Positions 34,796 through 42,872 of a DNA stretch of 64,000 nucleotides are shown one piece after another. The notes beneath the pieces were generated by a model. It worked only from the letters and a program-made list of their open reading frames with translations. It searched no databases and was not told where the DNA came from. How positions within the stretch are numbered: the first letter of the stretch is position 1; the number at the start of each line of letters is the position of its first letter. The stretch is from NCBI RefSeq assembly GCF_003350925.1, contig NZ_KZ857176.1:310001-374000 (forward strand), read 5' to 3'. Source of the DNA: Dyella tabacisoli. GTDB taxonomy: Bacteria; Pseudomonadota; Gammaproteobacteria; Xanthomonadales; Rhodanobacteraceae. The position numbers and the translations under genes were made by a program.

Positions 34796-35104
34796 TCAAC
34801 GGTCGGTTCTGTCATGGATAAAAAATAAGGAATCAGCGTGAGTTGACCCGAGTTTGTATGAGTCGGCCACCCCTGATTTCGGGGGGGTACTGATGCCATC
34901 GAGCAAACTGATATCGATCAGGGCGAGGGTGGCCGAATGCTCGCCGAACTGCGCCTTCGCACTGGCGATATCGCCTGCCGTGCCAACCTGTGCGTCGTGC
35001 CCCAGCAGATCGGCCAGTAGCCGCACAAGGCGCCGCTGCATTTCGGGATCGTCCTCGACGATCAACGCCGGCACCATGTCGATGGATTCCCCGGTTATCG
35101 TCAT
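34796..35104 (-). pseudogene. Truncated response-regulator receiver domain
   Basis: The frame starts MTITGESIDMVPALIVEDDP and continues EMQRRLVRLLADLL...ATLALIDISLLDGIS, the first half of a receiver domain through beta strand 3 with the phospho-acceptor Asp in LIDISLLDG. After about 34880 the residues (TPPKSGVADSYKL...) no longer match, and the output domain is missing. The breakpoint is next to CCCCCCCGAAATC. It is a broken gene. Confidence 0.65.
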
Positions 35105-35211
35105 ACCCTTTACTCGCCCCTTCAGCCCAGCCACATTATGCGTTGTCTATTCCACGATCATCGACCGGTTGAGGCTGCCGTAGAAAGTAGACAAATCAAA
35201 TGTGCGACACA

Positions 35212-35481
35212 CTAATGCAGGATGTCAGCCCCCAGCCCAGCGGCTAGAGCGGCACACCAACGCAGTGCTCCAAAGAGCATAGCGCCAAGGAACCTCCTTG
35301 CGTCTGCGCGTGCGGGATGGCGGGTGTCTTCGTCACCAAATAATTCCCGAAGGGTTGGCTTGGACTCTCTGGATACGCGAATCGTTGATTGCATTCGAAG
35401 GATGCTCAAGATCCCAACGAGCCAACAGGTCACGAAGACTGTCAAGGAGGCGATGTATAGGCCAACGATCGCTTGATGCAT
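35212..35481 (-). CDS. Small two-helix membrane protein
   Basis: An 89-residue protein with hydrophobic segments at IVGLYIASLTVFVTCWLVGI (about 5-27) and FLGAMLFGALRWCAALAAGL (about 64-84), separated by a charged loop (RESKPTLRELFGDEDTRHP). Both ends would lie on the same side of the inner membrane. No family is recognised. GGGTG lies just upstream of the start. The following 148 bases hold nothing recognisable. Confidence 0.5.
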   Translation of the reverse strand: MHQAIVGLYIASLTVFVTCWLVGILSILRMQSTIRVSRESKPTLRELFGDEDTRHPARADARRFLGAMLFGALRWCAALAAGLGADILH

Positions 35482-35629
35482 CCATCACCCTGATTAGCTA
35501 AGCTCTTGCGAGCAATGTTCACTACGGGTCGCGGACACTGCCGGCACGCGAACCATAATCAGCGAGGCAAGCGACCTCACCCGGCGGATTCGACAGGGTC
35601 GGCGAGCACCATCATGCCGCGCTTCGCAA

Positions 35630-36436
35630 CTACTCCGAAATAGCTTTGAAGTAGCGCTCGAAAGATTGGTTCACTGCCTCGCGCGCGCCTCCAATGATGT
35701 TTCTTTTGGCGCTGTAGCCGAACAGGTCGGCGAACTCGTAGCCGAGCATGCGTGACTGGATATGCCTGACGGCGGCTGGCCGCATCGGGATGTAGTTGGG
35801 GTAGCTATACATAAAGGTGACGTGGCGGCGATCCATGGCCACCTGCAATGCATCGCCCGGAAACAGCGCGCCGCCTTCACCGGGTTGGCCTTTCCAATGA
35901 AGCGCTGTGCTGCCGTCGAAATGACCGCCGCAACGAATCAGCGTGACTGTGTCTGAAAGCTTGTGCTCGTCGCCGCTCCAAAACTGGACGTGCGGCGATG
36001 GCCTTAGTACCCACGCCTTGTCGGCTTCGTGCAGCAAGATAGGCACGCCGCCAAAGGCCTCGCTCCATTCGACCATTGATGCGTAGAAATGCGGGTGCGA
36101 GATCACGATGTAATCCAGCCCGCCGCGAGCTTTGATCGCCGCAACGGCTTCGGGCGTGACGATGCTCAGGCATTCCCACAGGATGTTGCCTGCATCTGTC
36201 GGCAGCAGAAGCGCGCGTTGATTGATGGCGAAGGCAGGTTCGAGGCCAATGGTCAGCAGGCCCTGTTCTTCGTCAAAGCGGAGCTTGTATTTGACGCTCA
36301 GCTCTTCGTGGCTTGTCCAGGCTTGGCCGGCCCAGCCAACATACTGCCGCTCGTCTTCACAGACGGGGCAGGCTGCCGGCGGGCTGATGGATTCGGCGAA
36401 TTGCGTTCCACAAGTTGCGCAAATAGGAAAGGACAT
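35630..36436 (-). CDS. Metallo-beta-lactamase-fold protein with N-terminal zinc ribbon
   Basis: A 268-residue protein. Residues 6-26 carry CATC...CPVC, a small zinc-ribbon that frequently precedes this family. The MBL core follows: NILWECLSIVTPEAVAAI, then YIVISHPHFYASMVEW where the usual HxHxDH motif is HPHFYAS, with the second pair changed, CGGHFDGSTALHW for the next His, and GGALFPGDALQVA for the bridging Asp. Loss of part of the first metal site is a feature of a known subgroup, so it may bind metal differently or act on an unusual substrate. Function is unknown. Confidence 0.8.
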   Translation of the reverse strand: MSFPICATCGTQFAESISPPAACPVCEDERQYVGWAGQAWTSHEELSVKYKLRFDEEQGLLTIGLEPAFAINQRALLLPTDAGNILWECLSIVTPEAVAAIKARGGLDYIVISHPHFYASMVEWSEAFGGVPILLHEADKAWVLRPSPHVQFWSGDEHKLSDTVTLIRCGGHFDGSTALHWKGQPGEGGALFPGDALQVAMDRRHVTFMYSYPNYIPMRPAAVRHIQSRMLGYEFADLFGYSAKRNIIGGAREAVNQSFERYFKAISE

Positions 36437-36614
36437 GTTTGACCACTAAGAATGGATTCGATGGAGGAATGCAGCGTGTTTGAAAGACAAGTGACCTTAC
36501 CGGATGTGCGTAAGCCCAACTGCGTTCGAGGCTGCAGATTGAGCGTGGTTGAGGCTGGGTCTGTGAGGTTACGGGCACCTATCGGGGCGGACAATAGGGC
36601 AGAAGATGGTCTTC

Positions 36615-37298
36615 TCACATAGAGCGGGCAATCCGAAAGCCAAGGTCATCGATGGCAAAGGTCGGGTGACTTCGCCGCCGATTTGTCGCCAGGCAACCGC
36701 GTTCGGAATCGGCCCAGCCGCCGCCTCGAAAAATTCGATACCGGCCATAGACGGCAGGATCATAGACATCCGTACACCACTCCCAGACGTTTCCCAGCAT
36801 GTCGTAAAGCCCCCACGCATTGGGTTGCTTCTGGCCGACCGGGCGGGCTTGACCGCCCGAGTTGCCCTGATGCCAGGCGATGTCGTCGAGGTCGCCATAT
36901 CGCGGGCCATGCGTACCGGCGCGGCAGGCGTATTCCCATTCGGCTTCGCTAGGCAAGCGATAGCCGGTGCTGCCATCAATGAGGGTAGCGTCTGTGCCGT
37001 TCTCATCAAGAAGGTAGCTTTCAGCGAGGCCGGATAAGCGCGAAAGCAGGTTGCAGAATTGAATCGCATCCAACCACGATACGTTTTCGACAGGGTTATC
37101 CGCCTCGGTTTTAGACGACGGCCACTTTCCTGCCAGTTCGGCATAGAGGGCTTGTGTAACGGGATGGCGGCAGATCAGGAACGGCGACAGATCGACCAGC
37201 CATTGCCGAGCGGTGCGGTCGTCCCGCAGCGCAATCGTGCCGGCAGAGATTGCAACCATGTGCGTTTCAAGAGTTGCAAGGGTTTGATTGACGCGCAT
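36615..37298 (-). CDS. Formylglycine-generating-enzyme/SUMF1-like protein
   Basis: A 227-residue protein with the C-type-lectin-related FGE-sulfatase fold (PF03781): LICRHPVTQALYAEL, NPVENVSWLDAIQFCNLLSR, YRLPSEAEWEYACRAGTHG, YDMLGNVWEWCTDVYD and RIFRGGGWADSERGCLATNR are in the canonical order. True formylglycine-generating enzymes use a Cys pair near the C-terminus; only one Cys (ERGCLA) is visible there, so enzymatic oxidation of a sulfatase is doubtful and a structural or EgtB/PvdO-like role is open. It is shorter than full-length family members because the N-terminal part is reduced. No sulfatase gene is nearby. Confidence 0.82.
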   Translation of the reverse strand: MRVNQTLATLETHMVAISAGTIALRDDRTARQWLVDLSPFLICRHPVTQALYAELAGKWPSSKTEADNPVENVSWLDAIQFCNLLSRLSGLAESYLLDENGTDATLIDGSTGYRLPSEAEWEYACRAGTHGPRYGDLDDIAWHQGNSGGQARPVGQKQPNAWGLYDMLGNVWEWCTDVYDPAVYGRYRIFRGGGWADSERGCLATNRRRSHPTFAIDDLGFRIARSM

Positions 37299-37384
37299 GA
37301 TTCTTCGAGGTTCATATGGCGGGGCGAACAGTAAACGTCACGATTCATCCATGCAATCCGAGGCGCAACTGCACGGTCTGCTTT

Positions 37385-38416
37385 TCAGTGGGTTGCGCCA
37401 CCACGACGCTTGGCGTCGGCAAGCTCCGTCAGTAAATCGTCTCCTGACCACGAGGGTCGCTGCGCGCTTTGTTCGGCGGCGCGGATCAGCTTGCACAGAT
37501 GCGCATTCACCGGTGCTTGCTGTCCAAGCCGCTCCGCCAGGCGCACGACTTCGCCGTTGATCCAATCGATTTCCGTGATACGCCCCGCAGCCAGATCATC
37601 GGACATGGAGGAGCGTGCCAATGGATCGATCGCCAGCATCTTGCTGCCTAGTCGCTCGAACAGCGCGTCTGGCAATCGCAGAAAAGCAGGAATCCAGGTG
37701 GCCGGTAACGGGGTGAGTTTTGCCGGTTGCATGCCGGCCTGCGCGAGCAGTGCGAGTGCCTCGGCTTGTGCCAGGGCGAGGCAGTGTCGATAGACCCGTT
37801 GTGAGAGTTCTTCTTTTAATGGCCGGTTTGATAGTGCGTTGATCGCATTGTTGAGATTGAACAGCAGTTTGGCCCACTGCACCGGCAGCATGTCGGCATG
37901 CTGGATCAGCGGCAGGCCCGCGTTGCTGAAGTCCTGGATAAAAGCCTGCAGGCCCGGAGATGTTTTGACTTCAAGCTCGCCTTGCGAGCCTTGATGAAGC
38001 GCGCCTGGTCCATATGCGATGACATTGAACGGCACCATGCCTTCCAGCACCGTGTGTTGCGGTAACGATGCGCGCAGTACATCGGAATTGCCCAGGCCAT
38101 TCTGAAAACTGATGACGATGGCGCTGGGCTTGAGTATGCCTGCCAATTCCGCGGCGGCAGTTGGTGTGGCGGCGGACTTTACGGTGACCAGGATCAGGTC
38201 GGCTGCTGCGGCGGCGATGGCTTCGGATGAAAAATGGATCGCCGTAGGCGGCACTTGCCAGCGCTCGTTTCGATAACTGGAAAGTTGCAGGCCGTGCTGA
38301 CGCATCTCTTTACCGATGCGCTCGCGCCCTATGTAACAGACGTCGCTACCCGCAGCTTGCAGCCGCCCGCCTATGTAGCAGCCGACGGAGCCCGCGCCGT
38401 AGATGCAGATCTTCAC
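37385..38416 (-). CDS. 2-dehydropantoate 2-reductase family protein
   Basis: A 343-residue NADP-dependent reductase. The GTG at 38416 gives (M)KICIYGAGSVGCYIGGRL with the GxGxxG cofactor motif at the extreme N-terminus, and GAGGG lies upstream; the longer frame before it is not protein-like. LVTVKSAAT, ISFQNGLGN and the catalytic Lys region WAKLLFNLNNAINAL (the K-x-N pair of ketopantoate reductases) are present. It would reduce 2-dehydropantoate to pantoate for CoA synthesis, but the family includes many paralogues and no pantothenate genes are adjacent, so the exact substrate is not certain. Confidence 0.85.
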   Translation of the reverse strand: MKICIYGAGSVGCYIGGRLQAAGSDVCYIGRERIGKEMRQHGLQLSSYRNERWQVPPTAIHFSSEAIAAAAADLILVTVKSAATPTAAAELAGILKPSAIVISFQNGLGNSDVLRASLPQHTVLEGMVPFNVIAYGPGALHQGSQGELEVKTSPGLQAFIQDFSNAGLPLIQHADMLPVQWAKLLFNLNNAINALSNRPLKEELSQRVYRHCLALAQAEALALLAQAGMQPAKLTPLPATWIPAFLRLPDALFERLGSKMLAIDPLARSSMSDDLAAGRITEIDWINGEVVRLAERLGQQAPVNAHLCKLIRAAEQSAQRPSWSGDDLLTELADAKRRGGATH

Positions 38417-38519
38417 GATGTAACCCTCGGGTGCACGCTGCAGTGGGTTTGCCGGCACAGCGTAGCAAGCTGCGTCTATTCGCGGCAGGGAGGTACCCGC
38501 TGCCGCGATGACGTCATGC

Positions 38520-38858
38520 TCAGGATTGCGGCACGCAATGCACGCCGTCGCAATCGATATGCAAGGGCGGATGATCGCCATAGCACTGCGTGTAGAACTG
38601 GGTGTGTCCGCCGTCGACGGTCGAGACATGGATCGTTCGATCGCACTGTTGCGCCGCGGCGACATTCTGGGCCGCGTTAAACAGTGGGGAGCTGATGCGC
38701 GTGTCCAGGCTCGCCAGGTCACTGGCTTGTGGGGCGCTCGTTTTAATCGGCGCGCTGGATGTTGCTGCTACGGCTGTGGGTGTGGCGTCTGCCGTTGGTT
38801 CGGCTACGGGTGTGGTGGTCGCAGTGTGTTGCTCGGCTTGGCTGGCGAGCTGCGGCAT
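38520..38858 (-). CDS. Low-complexity hypothetical protein with C-terminal cysteines
   Basis: A 112-residue frame whose first 45 residues are Ala/Thr/Pro-rich (TTPVAEPTADATPTAVAA), followed by LDTRISSPLFNAAQNV and a Cys-rich end (QCDRTIHV, QCYGDH, DCDGVHCVPQ). The absence of a signal peptide on the chosen start suggests that the real start or the protein itself is not intact. It follows the DUF2846-type lipoprotein gene by 29 bases on the same strand, so they may be co-transcribed. Unknown function; moderate doubt that it is expressed. Confidence 0.45.
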   Translation of the reverse strand: MPQLASQAEQHTATTTPVAEPTADATPTAVAATSSAPIKTSAPQASDLASLDTRISSPLFNAAQNVAAAQQCDRTIHVSTVDGGHTQFYTQCYGDHPPLHIDCDGVHCVPQS

Positions 38859-38887
38859 ATTGTTGGTCTCGACCAGGCTGCACTTGC

Positions 38888-39301
38888 CTACGCCCGCACG
38901 CCGGTGGCTTCGCTAACGGCGTGTAGTGCGCTGCGCGCATAGAGCAGGCCCATTTTTACTTCTTGCCATACGTAATACGTCTGGCCGGCTTTCATGGTGA
39001 GCGTCAGTGTCGCGTCTGTCTCGCTCTTTGAGGTGATTTCGTGGGTGCCTGGAGGCAGCACTTGTTCGACATAGGTTTTTGGTCCGGTGTCGCCTGCTGC
39101 AACGCCGTCGATCAATAAGTGCATCTTGATCGCCGCACCCATGATTTCGTCGCGATAGATATAAAGCGTTGCCTTATCGGCGGTCGGCGTAAACAACTTT
39201 GCCTGCGCATCTGAGTCTTTGCTTGCCATCTTTACATGGGCACAGCCAGACACGGCCAATGTCCCTATCAAGACTGCGGCCACGAATACTTTGCGAATCA
39301 T
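38888..39301 (-). CDS. DUF2846-type lipoprotein
   Basis: A 137-residue exported lipoprotein with signal peptide and lipobox VSGC (MIRKVFVAAVLIGTLAVSGC). The mature domain, KATLYIYRDEIMGAAIKMHL followed by IDGVAAGDT and LPPGTHEITSKSETDATLTL, is the beta-sandwich typical of DUF2846/carboxypeptidase-regulatory-like small lipoproteins. Function is unknown. AAAGG lies upstream of the ATG. Confidence 0.78.
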   Translation of the reverse strand: MIRKVFVAAVLIGTLAVSGCAHVKMASKDSDAQAKLFTPTADKATLYIYRDEIMGAAIKMHLLIDGVAAGDTGPKTYVEQVLPPGTHEITSKSETDATLTLTMKAGQTYYVWQEVKMGLLYARSALHAVSEATGVRA

Positions 39302-39541
39302 TCCTTTCCCCTCAAAGGATAAAAATCCAGTTTCTCGATCTCAGGGGCGCCATGACGCCACGCGTGACGCGTCGCTCATAGTTAGGTGTGGTGGGTGCCA
39401 TTCCCCCTGTACGAATGGCGTGGCGATCTTGGCATAGCCGCTAGCGCAAAAGCCATGGCCTAACTGTTTGCCCTTTCGGCAGGGCGATTCGCCACGACTG
39501 CTGTGTTGCGGCAAGATGCCCGCTAACTTCAGGGGGAAGTC

Positions 39542-40486
39542 ATGGACACAGTGCACGGGGAAGGTGAGTCGATATTGGATTTGGCCGGGTTCTGGCGCCG
39601 GCTGGGTGCGTTCGCAATCGACTGCGTCTTGCTTGGCATGGTCGGCTCCATACTCGGACAACTTCTGTTCGGCCAACTCGCGCGATTAGGGGGCTACGGA
39701 ACCTGGCTTGGTTTCGCGATTGCGCTAGCCTATTTTGGTATCTGCAACAGCCGCATCAACGGCGGGCAAACGTTTGGCAAGAAGGTACTCAGCGTGCGGG
39801 TTGTCGATGTGCACGGTCAGCTTCTTTCTCTGTCGCGTTCCCTTTGCCGCTACACGGTGCTTGGCTTACCGTTTTTTCTCAACGGGATGTCTATCGATCC
39901 GCAACGGCCCATGCCGTGGCTGGTCTACTTGGTGGCGCTGATTTTCATCGGCGGCGGGCTATCTATCATTTACCTCTACATCTTTAATCGCCGCACGCGC
40001 CAATCGCTGCATGATTTGGCCGTTGGCTCCTATGTGGTGCGCGTGGAGCCTAGGCTGCCGGTCAAGCCGCTGGCATCGTTATGGCAGGGGCATTTCGTCG
40101 TGCTGGCTCTATTGGCCGTGGCCGGTTTGGCTGCCCCGGTGGTGGGGGAGCGGGTTTCGCATAGCCAGGGTCTTGCCGGCTTGCTTCCCGCGTACTCCTT
40201 GCTATTAAAACAACCCCACGTCGTGAATGTCATGGTGACCAATGGCTGGGTATCCATGAATGGTCAGGCGGCGCGCCATTACTTGTCGGCCCAGTTGGTG
40301 CTCGACACATCGCAGATCGACTACGACGTATTGGCAAATAACGCTGCGCATCTGATGGCAGCCAACTATCCCGACATAGCCTCGAAAGACGCGGTGGTGG
40401 TCGATCTGATCTACGGCTACAACATTGGCATCTCTTCAGCGCGCAAGGTGCACCGTTATTCGTTCACGCCTCAAGAGTTGCGCTAA
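39542..40486 (+). CDS. RDD-family membrane protein
   Basis: A 314-residue inner-membrane protein. The N-terminal RDD domain starts AGFWRRLGAFAIDCVLLGMV (the Arg-Asp pair), with NGGQTFGKKVLSVRVVD after helix 2 and SLCRYTVLGLPFFL; LHDLAVGSYVV closes the domain. A further transmembrane helix (FVVLALLAVAGLAAPVVGE) is followed by about 110 periplasmic residues ending in DLIYGYNIGISSARKVHRYS, which is not part of the RDD family and is not recognised. RDD proteins are thought to be ion or small-molecule transporters. GGGGGAAG lies upstream. Confidence 0.82.
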   Translation: MDTVHGEGESILDLAGFWRRLGAFAIDCVLLGMVGSILGQLLFGQLARLGGYGTWLGFAIALAYFGICNSRINGGQTFGKKVLSVRVVDVHGQLLSLSRSLCRYTVLGLPFFLNGMSIDPQRPMPWLVYLVALIFIGGGLSIIYLYIFNRRTRQSLHDLAVGSYVVRVEPRLPVKPLASLWQGHFVVLALLAVAGLAAPVVGERVSHSQGLAGLLPAYSLLLKQPHVVNVMVTNGWVSMNGQAARHYLSAQLVLDTSQIDYDVLANNAAHLMAANYPDIASKDAVVVDLIYGYNIGISSARKVHRYSFTPQELR

Positions 40487-40504
40487 GTAGGGCGGGGGCA
40501 GGAG

Positions 40505-40522
40505 ATATGCCGATAGGCATAT
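40505..40522. promoter_or_regulatory. Small inverted repeat after the RDD gene
   Basis: ATATGCC and its complement GGCATAT surround GATA. A related GATATGCCGGC occurs 40 bases on. It might be an operator, but no gene starts within 200 bases; the remaining intergenic text up to 40690 shows nothing else. Confidence 0.25.
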
Positions 40523-40690
40523 GGATAGAGCCGTTGAAAACCGTGGATATGCCGGCATTGAGCGGTGGAGGCGGGGCCTGGTTCTGGAGATGGCCCCTTT
40601 AACCCGGACGCAAAGCTTCACCGTGGTCGATCGTTGCGGGCCTGTCTCGTGACGACAGCCGTGAAGGGCTCTTCCACTTAGTGACGGCGC

Positions 40691-40724
40691 TGTGATTGTG
40701 TAACAGGGTGTGATTACGTGTAAT
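40691..40724 (+). promoter_or_regulatory. Probable operator of the yjfI operon
   Basis: A direct repeat, TGTGATTGTGTAAC at 40691-40704 and TGTGATTACGTGTAAT at 40709-40724, ends with the perfect inverted repeat ATTAC-GT-GTAAT (40713-40724), 9 bases before the first ATG. The first gene encodes an N-terminal ribbon-helix-helix, whose members often bind such short repeated sites in their own promoters. Confidence 0.5.
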
Positions 40725-40733
40725 GTACAAGTA

Positions 40734-41372
40734 ATGACGAACTTCAAGACTACTGCGCCCCCCAGAGGGCCTAAGAGCGGGGCCCAGGCGCAACGGGACT
40801 TCCGTGAGCGCATGAGAAAGAAGGGGTTGGTGCCGCAGCAGGTCTATATCCGTAAGGAACACAAAGAGACGTTGGCCTTGCTTGAGCAGGCCTTGCGCCA
40901 ACTGGTGCTTCCTCCCGACATCCTAGCCATGGAAAACGAAGCAATGAGCCAGCAGTGGACGACGAAAGCGCTGTATGACGCCATCAATGCAACCGAGGAA
41001 TTTCCTCATCGAGAGCACCTCACGCTTACCCTTGAACACGGCACCGATCCTTCCATCAGTCTTGAGCTAGCGTCTTACGGCGACCTGCATGTGCACCTGG
41101 CCGCCTCCGGTGAGCAGGTCTTTGTGTCGACGGTGTTGTGCCATGCCGACCAGGTGGACGACCGCGCCGGTTTCAATGACGCCTGCCTTCGGCTCAACCC
41201 GCATAACCCGCTATCCAATATCGGCATTACTACGGTGGGGGACGAGGACGTCTACACCATCTTCGGCGAGCTTTCCTCGCGCTCGCCCTTGAGCAACATC
41301 ATCGAAGAGATCCTGGTTCTCGCGCACAACACCATTCGCGCGGCCCACGAACTCAAATCCTTTATTCACTGA
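40734..41372 (+). CDS. yjfI: RHH-DUF2170 fusion (YjfI-like)
   Basis: A 212-residue protein, about 80 longer than enterobacterial YjfI. Residues 25-65 (RERMRKKGLVPQQVYIRKEH KETLALLEQALRQ) match a ribbon-helix-helix DNA-binding domain: a short strand VYI followed by two amphipathic helices. Residues about 75-212 are the DUF2170 domain (YDAINATEEFPHREHLTLTL, SYGDLHVHLAASGEQVFVST, NPHNPLSNIGITTV). It heads an operon with PspA, DUF2491, DUF1190 and an ATP-grasp ligase, the yjfIJK-M-C arrangement known from E. coli. The fusion suggests that the protein regulates its own operon in response to the DUF2170 ligand or partner, which is inferred. No strong ribosome binding site is seen. Confidence 0.85.
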   Translation: MTNFKTTAPPRGPKSGAQAQRDFRERMRKKGLVPQQVYIRKEHKETLALLEQALRQLVLPPDILAMENEAMSQQWTTKALYDAINATEEFPHREHLTLTLEHGTDPSISLELASYGDLHVHLAASGEQVFVSTVLCHADQVDDRAGFNDACLRLNPHNPLSNIGITTVGDEDVYTIFGELSSRSPLSNIIEEILVLAHNTIRAAHELKSFIH

Positions 41373-41382
41373 GACGAACCCC

Positions 41383-42090
41383 ATGACAATCTTCGACAAG
41401 CTGTTCACCCTGGTCCGTGGTACGGCGACTGAGGCGGGTCAGTCCATCGTCGACGCCAATGCCTTGACCATTCTCGATCAGGAAATTCGCGACGCGGACA
41501 ACGCACTGCGTGCATCGCGGGTCGATCTGACCAAGCTGATGGCCGAGCGCACAGTCACCCATAGCAAGCTGTTGGACAAGCAGGCCAAACTGCAAGAAAA
41601 CAATAGCTATATCCCGCAGTTGCTAGCCAAGAACCAGCGTGACCTTGCCCTTGAGGTATCGGGCAAGATCGCCGCGCTGGAAGGCGATATCGCACAAGAT
41701 CAAAAAACTATCGGCGACATGGACGCGAACATCGCCAAGTTGCAGGCGTCGATCAAGCAGGCGGAAATGACCATCGATCGGCTGAAGCGTCAGGTCGATA
41801 CCGTCAAGGCCACGGCATCGGTGCAGCGCGCGCAAGAAGCCATCGCGGCCAAGGCCTCCGGCTCCAATGCACGGCTGCGCACGGCGGTGGATTCGCTTGA
41901 CCGGATCAAAGAGCAGCAGGCGCTGAAATCGGCACAGATCGATGCGGCCAATCAGTTGGATTCGCAAGCCAATGGCGGCGAGCTTGAGCAGAAGCTGCAG
42001 GCGGCCGGCATTGTGCCGGGTGGCCAGGCGGCTGAAGATATTCTTGCCCGTTTCGAGAAGCCGGCCTCGCCGACTGGCAACCCGAGCTAA
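41383..42090 (+). CDS. yjfJ: PspA/IM30-family coiled-coil protein (YjfJ-like)
   Basis: A 235-residue ESCRT-III-like membrane-associated protein. MTIFDKLFTLVRGTATEAGQ is the amphipathic helix 0 that binds membranes; the rest is a long coiled coil (ALTILDQEIRDADNALRASR through QSIKQAEMTIDRLKRQVDTV), ending in a less conserved tail (GGQAAEDILARFEKP). PspA proteins stabilise stressed membranes. Here it is the second gene of the yjf-type operon, 10 bases behind yjfI, and not linked to pspBC or pspF, so it belongs to the distinct YjfJ branch that travels with ATP-grasp peptide ligases. Confidence 0.9.
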   Translation: MTIFDKLFTLVRGTATEAGQSIVDANALTILDQEIRDADNALRASRVDLTKLMAERTVTHSKLLDKQAKLQENNSYIPQLLAKNQRDLALEVSGKIAALEGDIAQDQKTIGDMDANIAKLQASIKQAEMTIDRLKRQVDTVKATASVQRAQEAIAAKASGSNARLRTAVDSLDRIKEQQALKSAQIDAANQLDSQANGGELEQKLQAAGIVPGGQAAEDILARFEKPASPTGNPS

Positions 42091-42199
42091 TCGCCCCCGC
42101 ACCTATCACCCCTGCACTTGTTACCTCGCTATCCCGATGGCCTGTCACGGCAGTGCCATCGGGTGACGTGCCGGGCATTCATGGCTTAGGAAAAGTCAC

Positions 42200-42853
42200 A
42201 TGAGCTTATTTGGAAAGTTGTTCGGGGGCGATGATGCGGCCCCCGCGCCAGTCAATGATTTGCCGCTGAAATTACGGCTGGGCGGTGCGGTGGCGTATGA
42301 CGACACCATGTTCAAGGCCAACGCCGGCGTGCTGGGTTTCGATGCGCCGCAGGGCAACCAGATGATCGAGGCGCTCGGTAAAGTCGATCTTGGTGCGGGT
42401 TCGCACTTGTACCGGTTTTATCTGACCGACGATGCCTGGTTGCAGGTCAACACGACCGGCGCGTCCATTGACGACATCAAGCTGTTCGTTTATGCGGAAA
42501 CGAAAAATCCGCCGACGAAGGCGGAGTTTGTGCGCTGGACGGAGCCGGGTTCGCAGATCGGCTCGGCGCAGGTGATTTTCGAAGGCAAGAGCTACGCGCG
42601 GGTTTGGGGCGATTCGCCTGCGGCGTCGTGGACGCCACCGGTCGCCTACGACGAGTCGGTGGAGCATCCCGTTGGCGGCGAGGCGAACTTCGACCTCACC
42701 CATTATTCGATGCTGTATCAGCGTGAGGTCCCGGAGTTGCCGGGGCGCTTTGAATATCTGTTTGTCACCGCCGAGGATTACGGTCCAGAGGAATTCTGCG
42801 TCGTCTACTCGCTTGGGGTTGACGTAACCAGCGCCGACCTCACAATCACCTGA
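42200..42853 (+). CDS. yjfK: DUF2491 protein (YjfK-like)
   Basis: A 217-residue cytoplasmic protein of the DUF2491 family: MSLFGKLFGGDDAA starts it, followed by the beta-rich core (LKLRLGGAVAYDDTMFKANA, GSHLYRFYLTDDAWLQVN, DIKLFVYAETKNPPTKAEFV). The C-terminal EYLFVTAEDYGPEEFCVVYS is also conserved. Function is unknown, but the gene is a fixed partner of the YjfJ-type PspA. It lies 109 bases after pspA; this gap holds a GATGGC / GCCATC hairpin-like pair and could carry a weak internal terminator or attenuator. Confidence 0.85.
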   Translation: MSLFGKLFGGDDAAPAPVNDLPLKLRLGGAVAYDDTMFKANAGVLGFDAPQGNQMIEALGKVDLGAGSHLYRFYLTDDAWLQVNTTGASIDDIKLFVYAETKNPPTKAEFVRWTEPGSQIGSAQVIFEGKSYARVWGDSPAASWTPPVAYDESVEHPVGGEANFDLTHYSMLYQREVPELPGRFEYLFVTAEDYGPEEFCVVYSLGVDVTSADLTIT

Positions 42854-42872
42854 TCTTGCACACGGGGATTCC

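Noticed and set aside
34835-34890. Possible insertion-sequence end (GGGTGGCCGACTC region) at the response-regulator breakpoint
   Set aside because: No matching inverted end or target duplication is found in the window.
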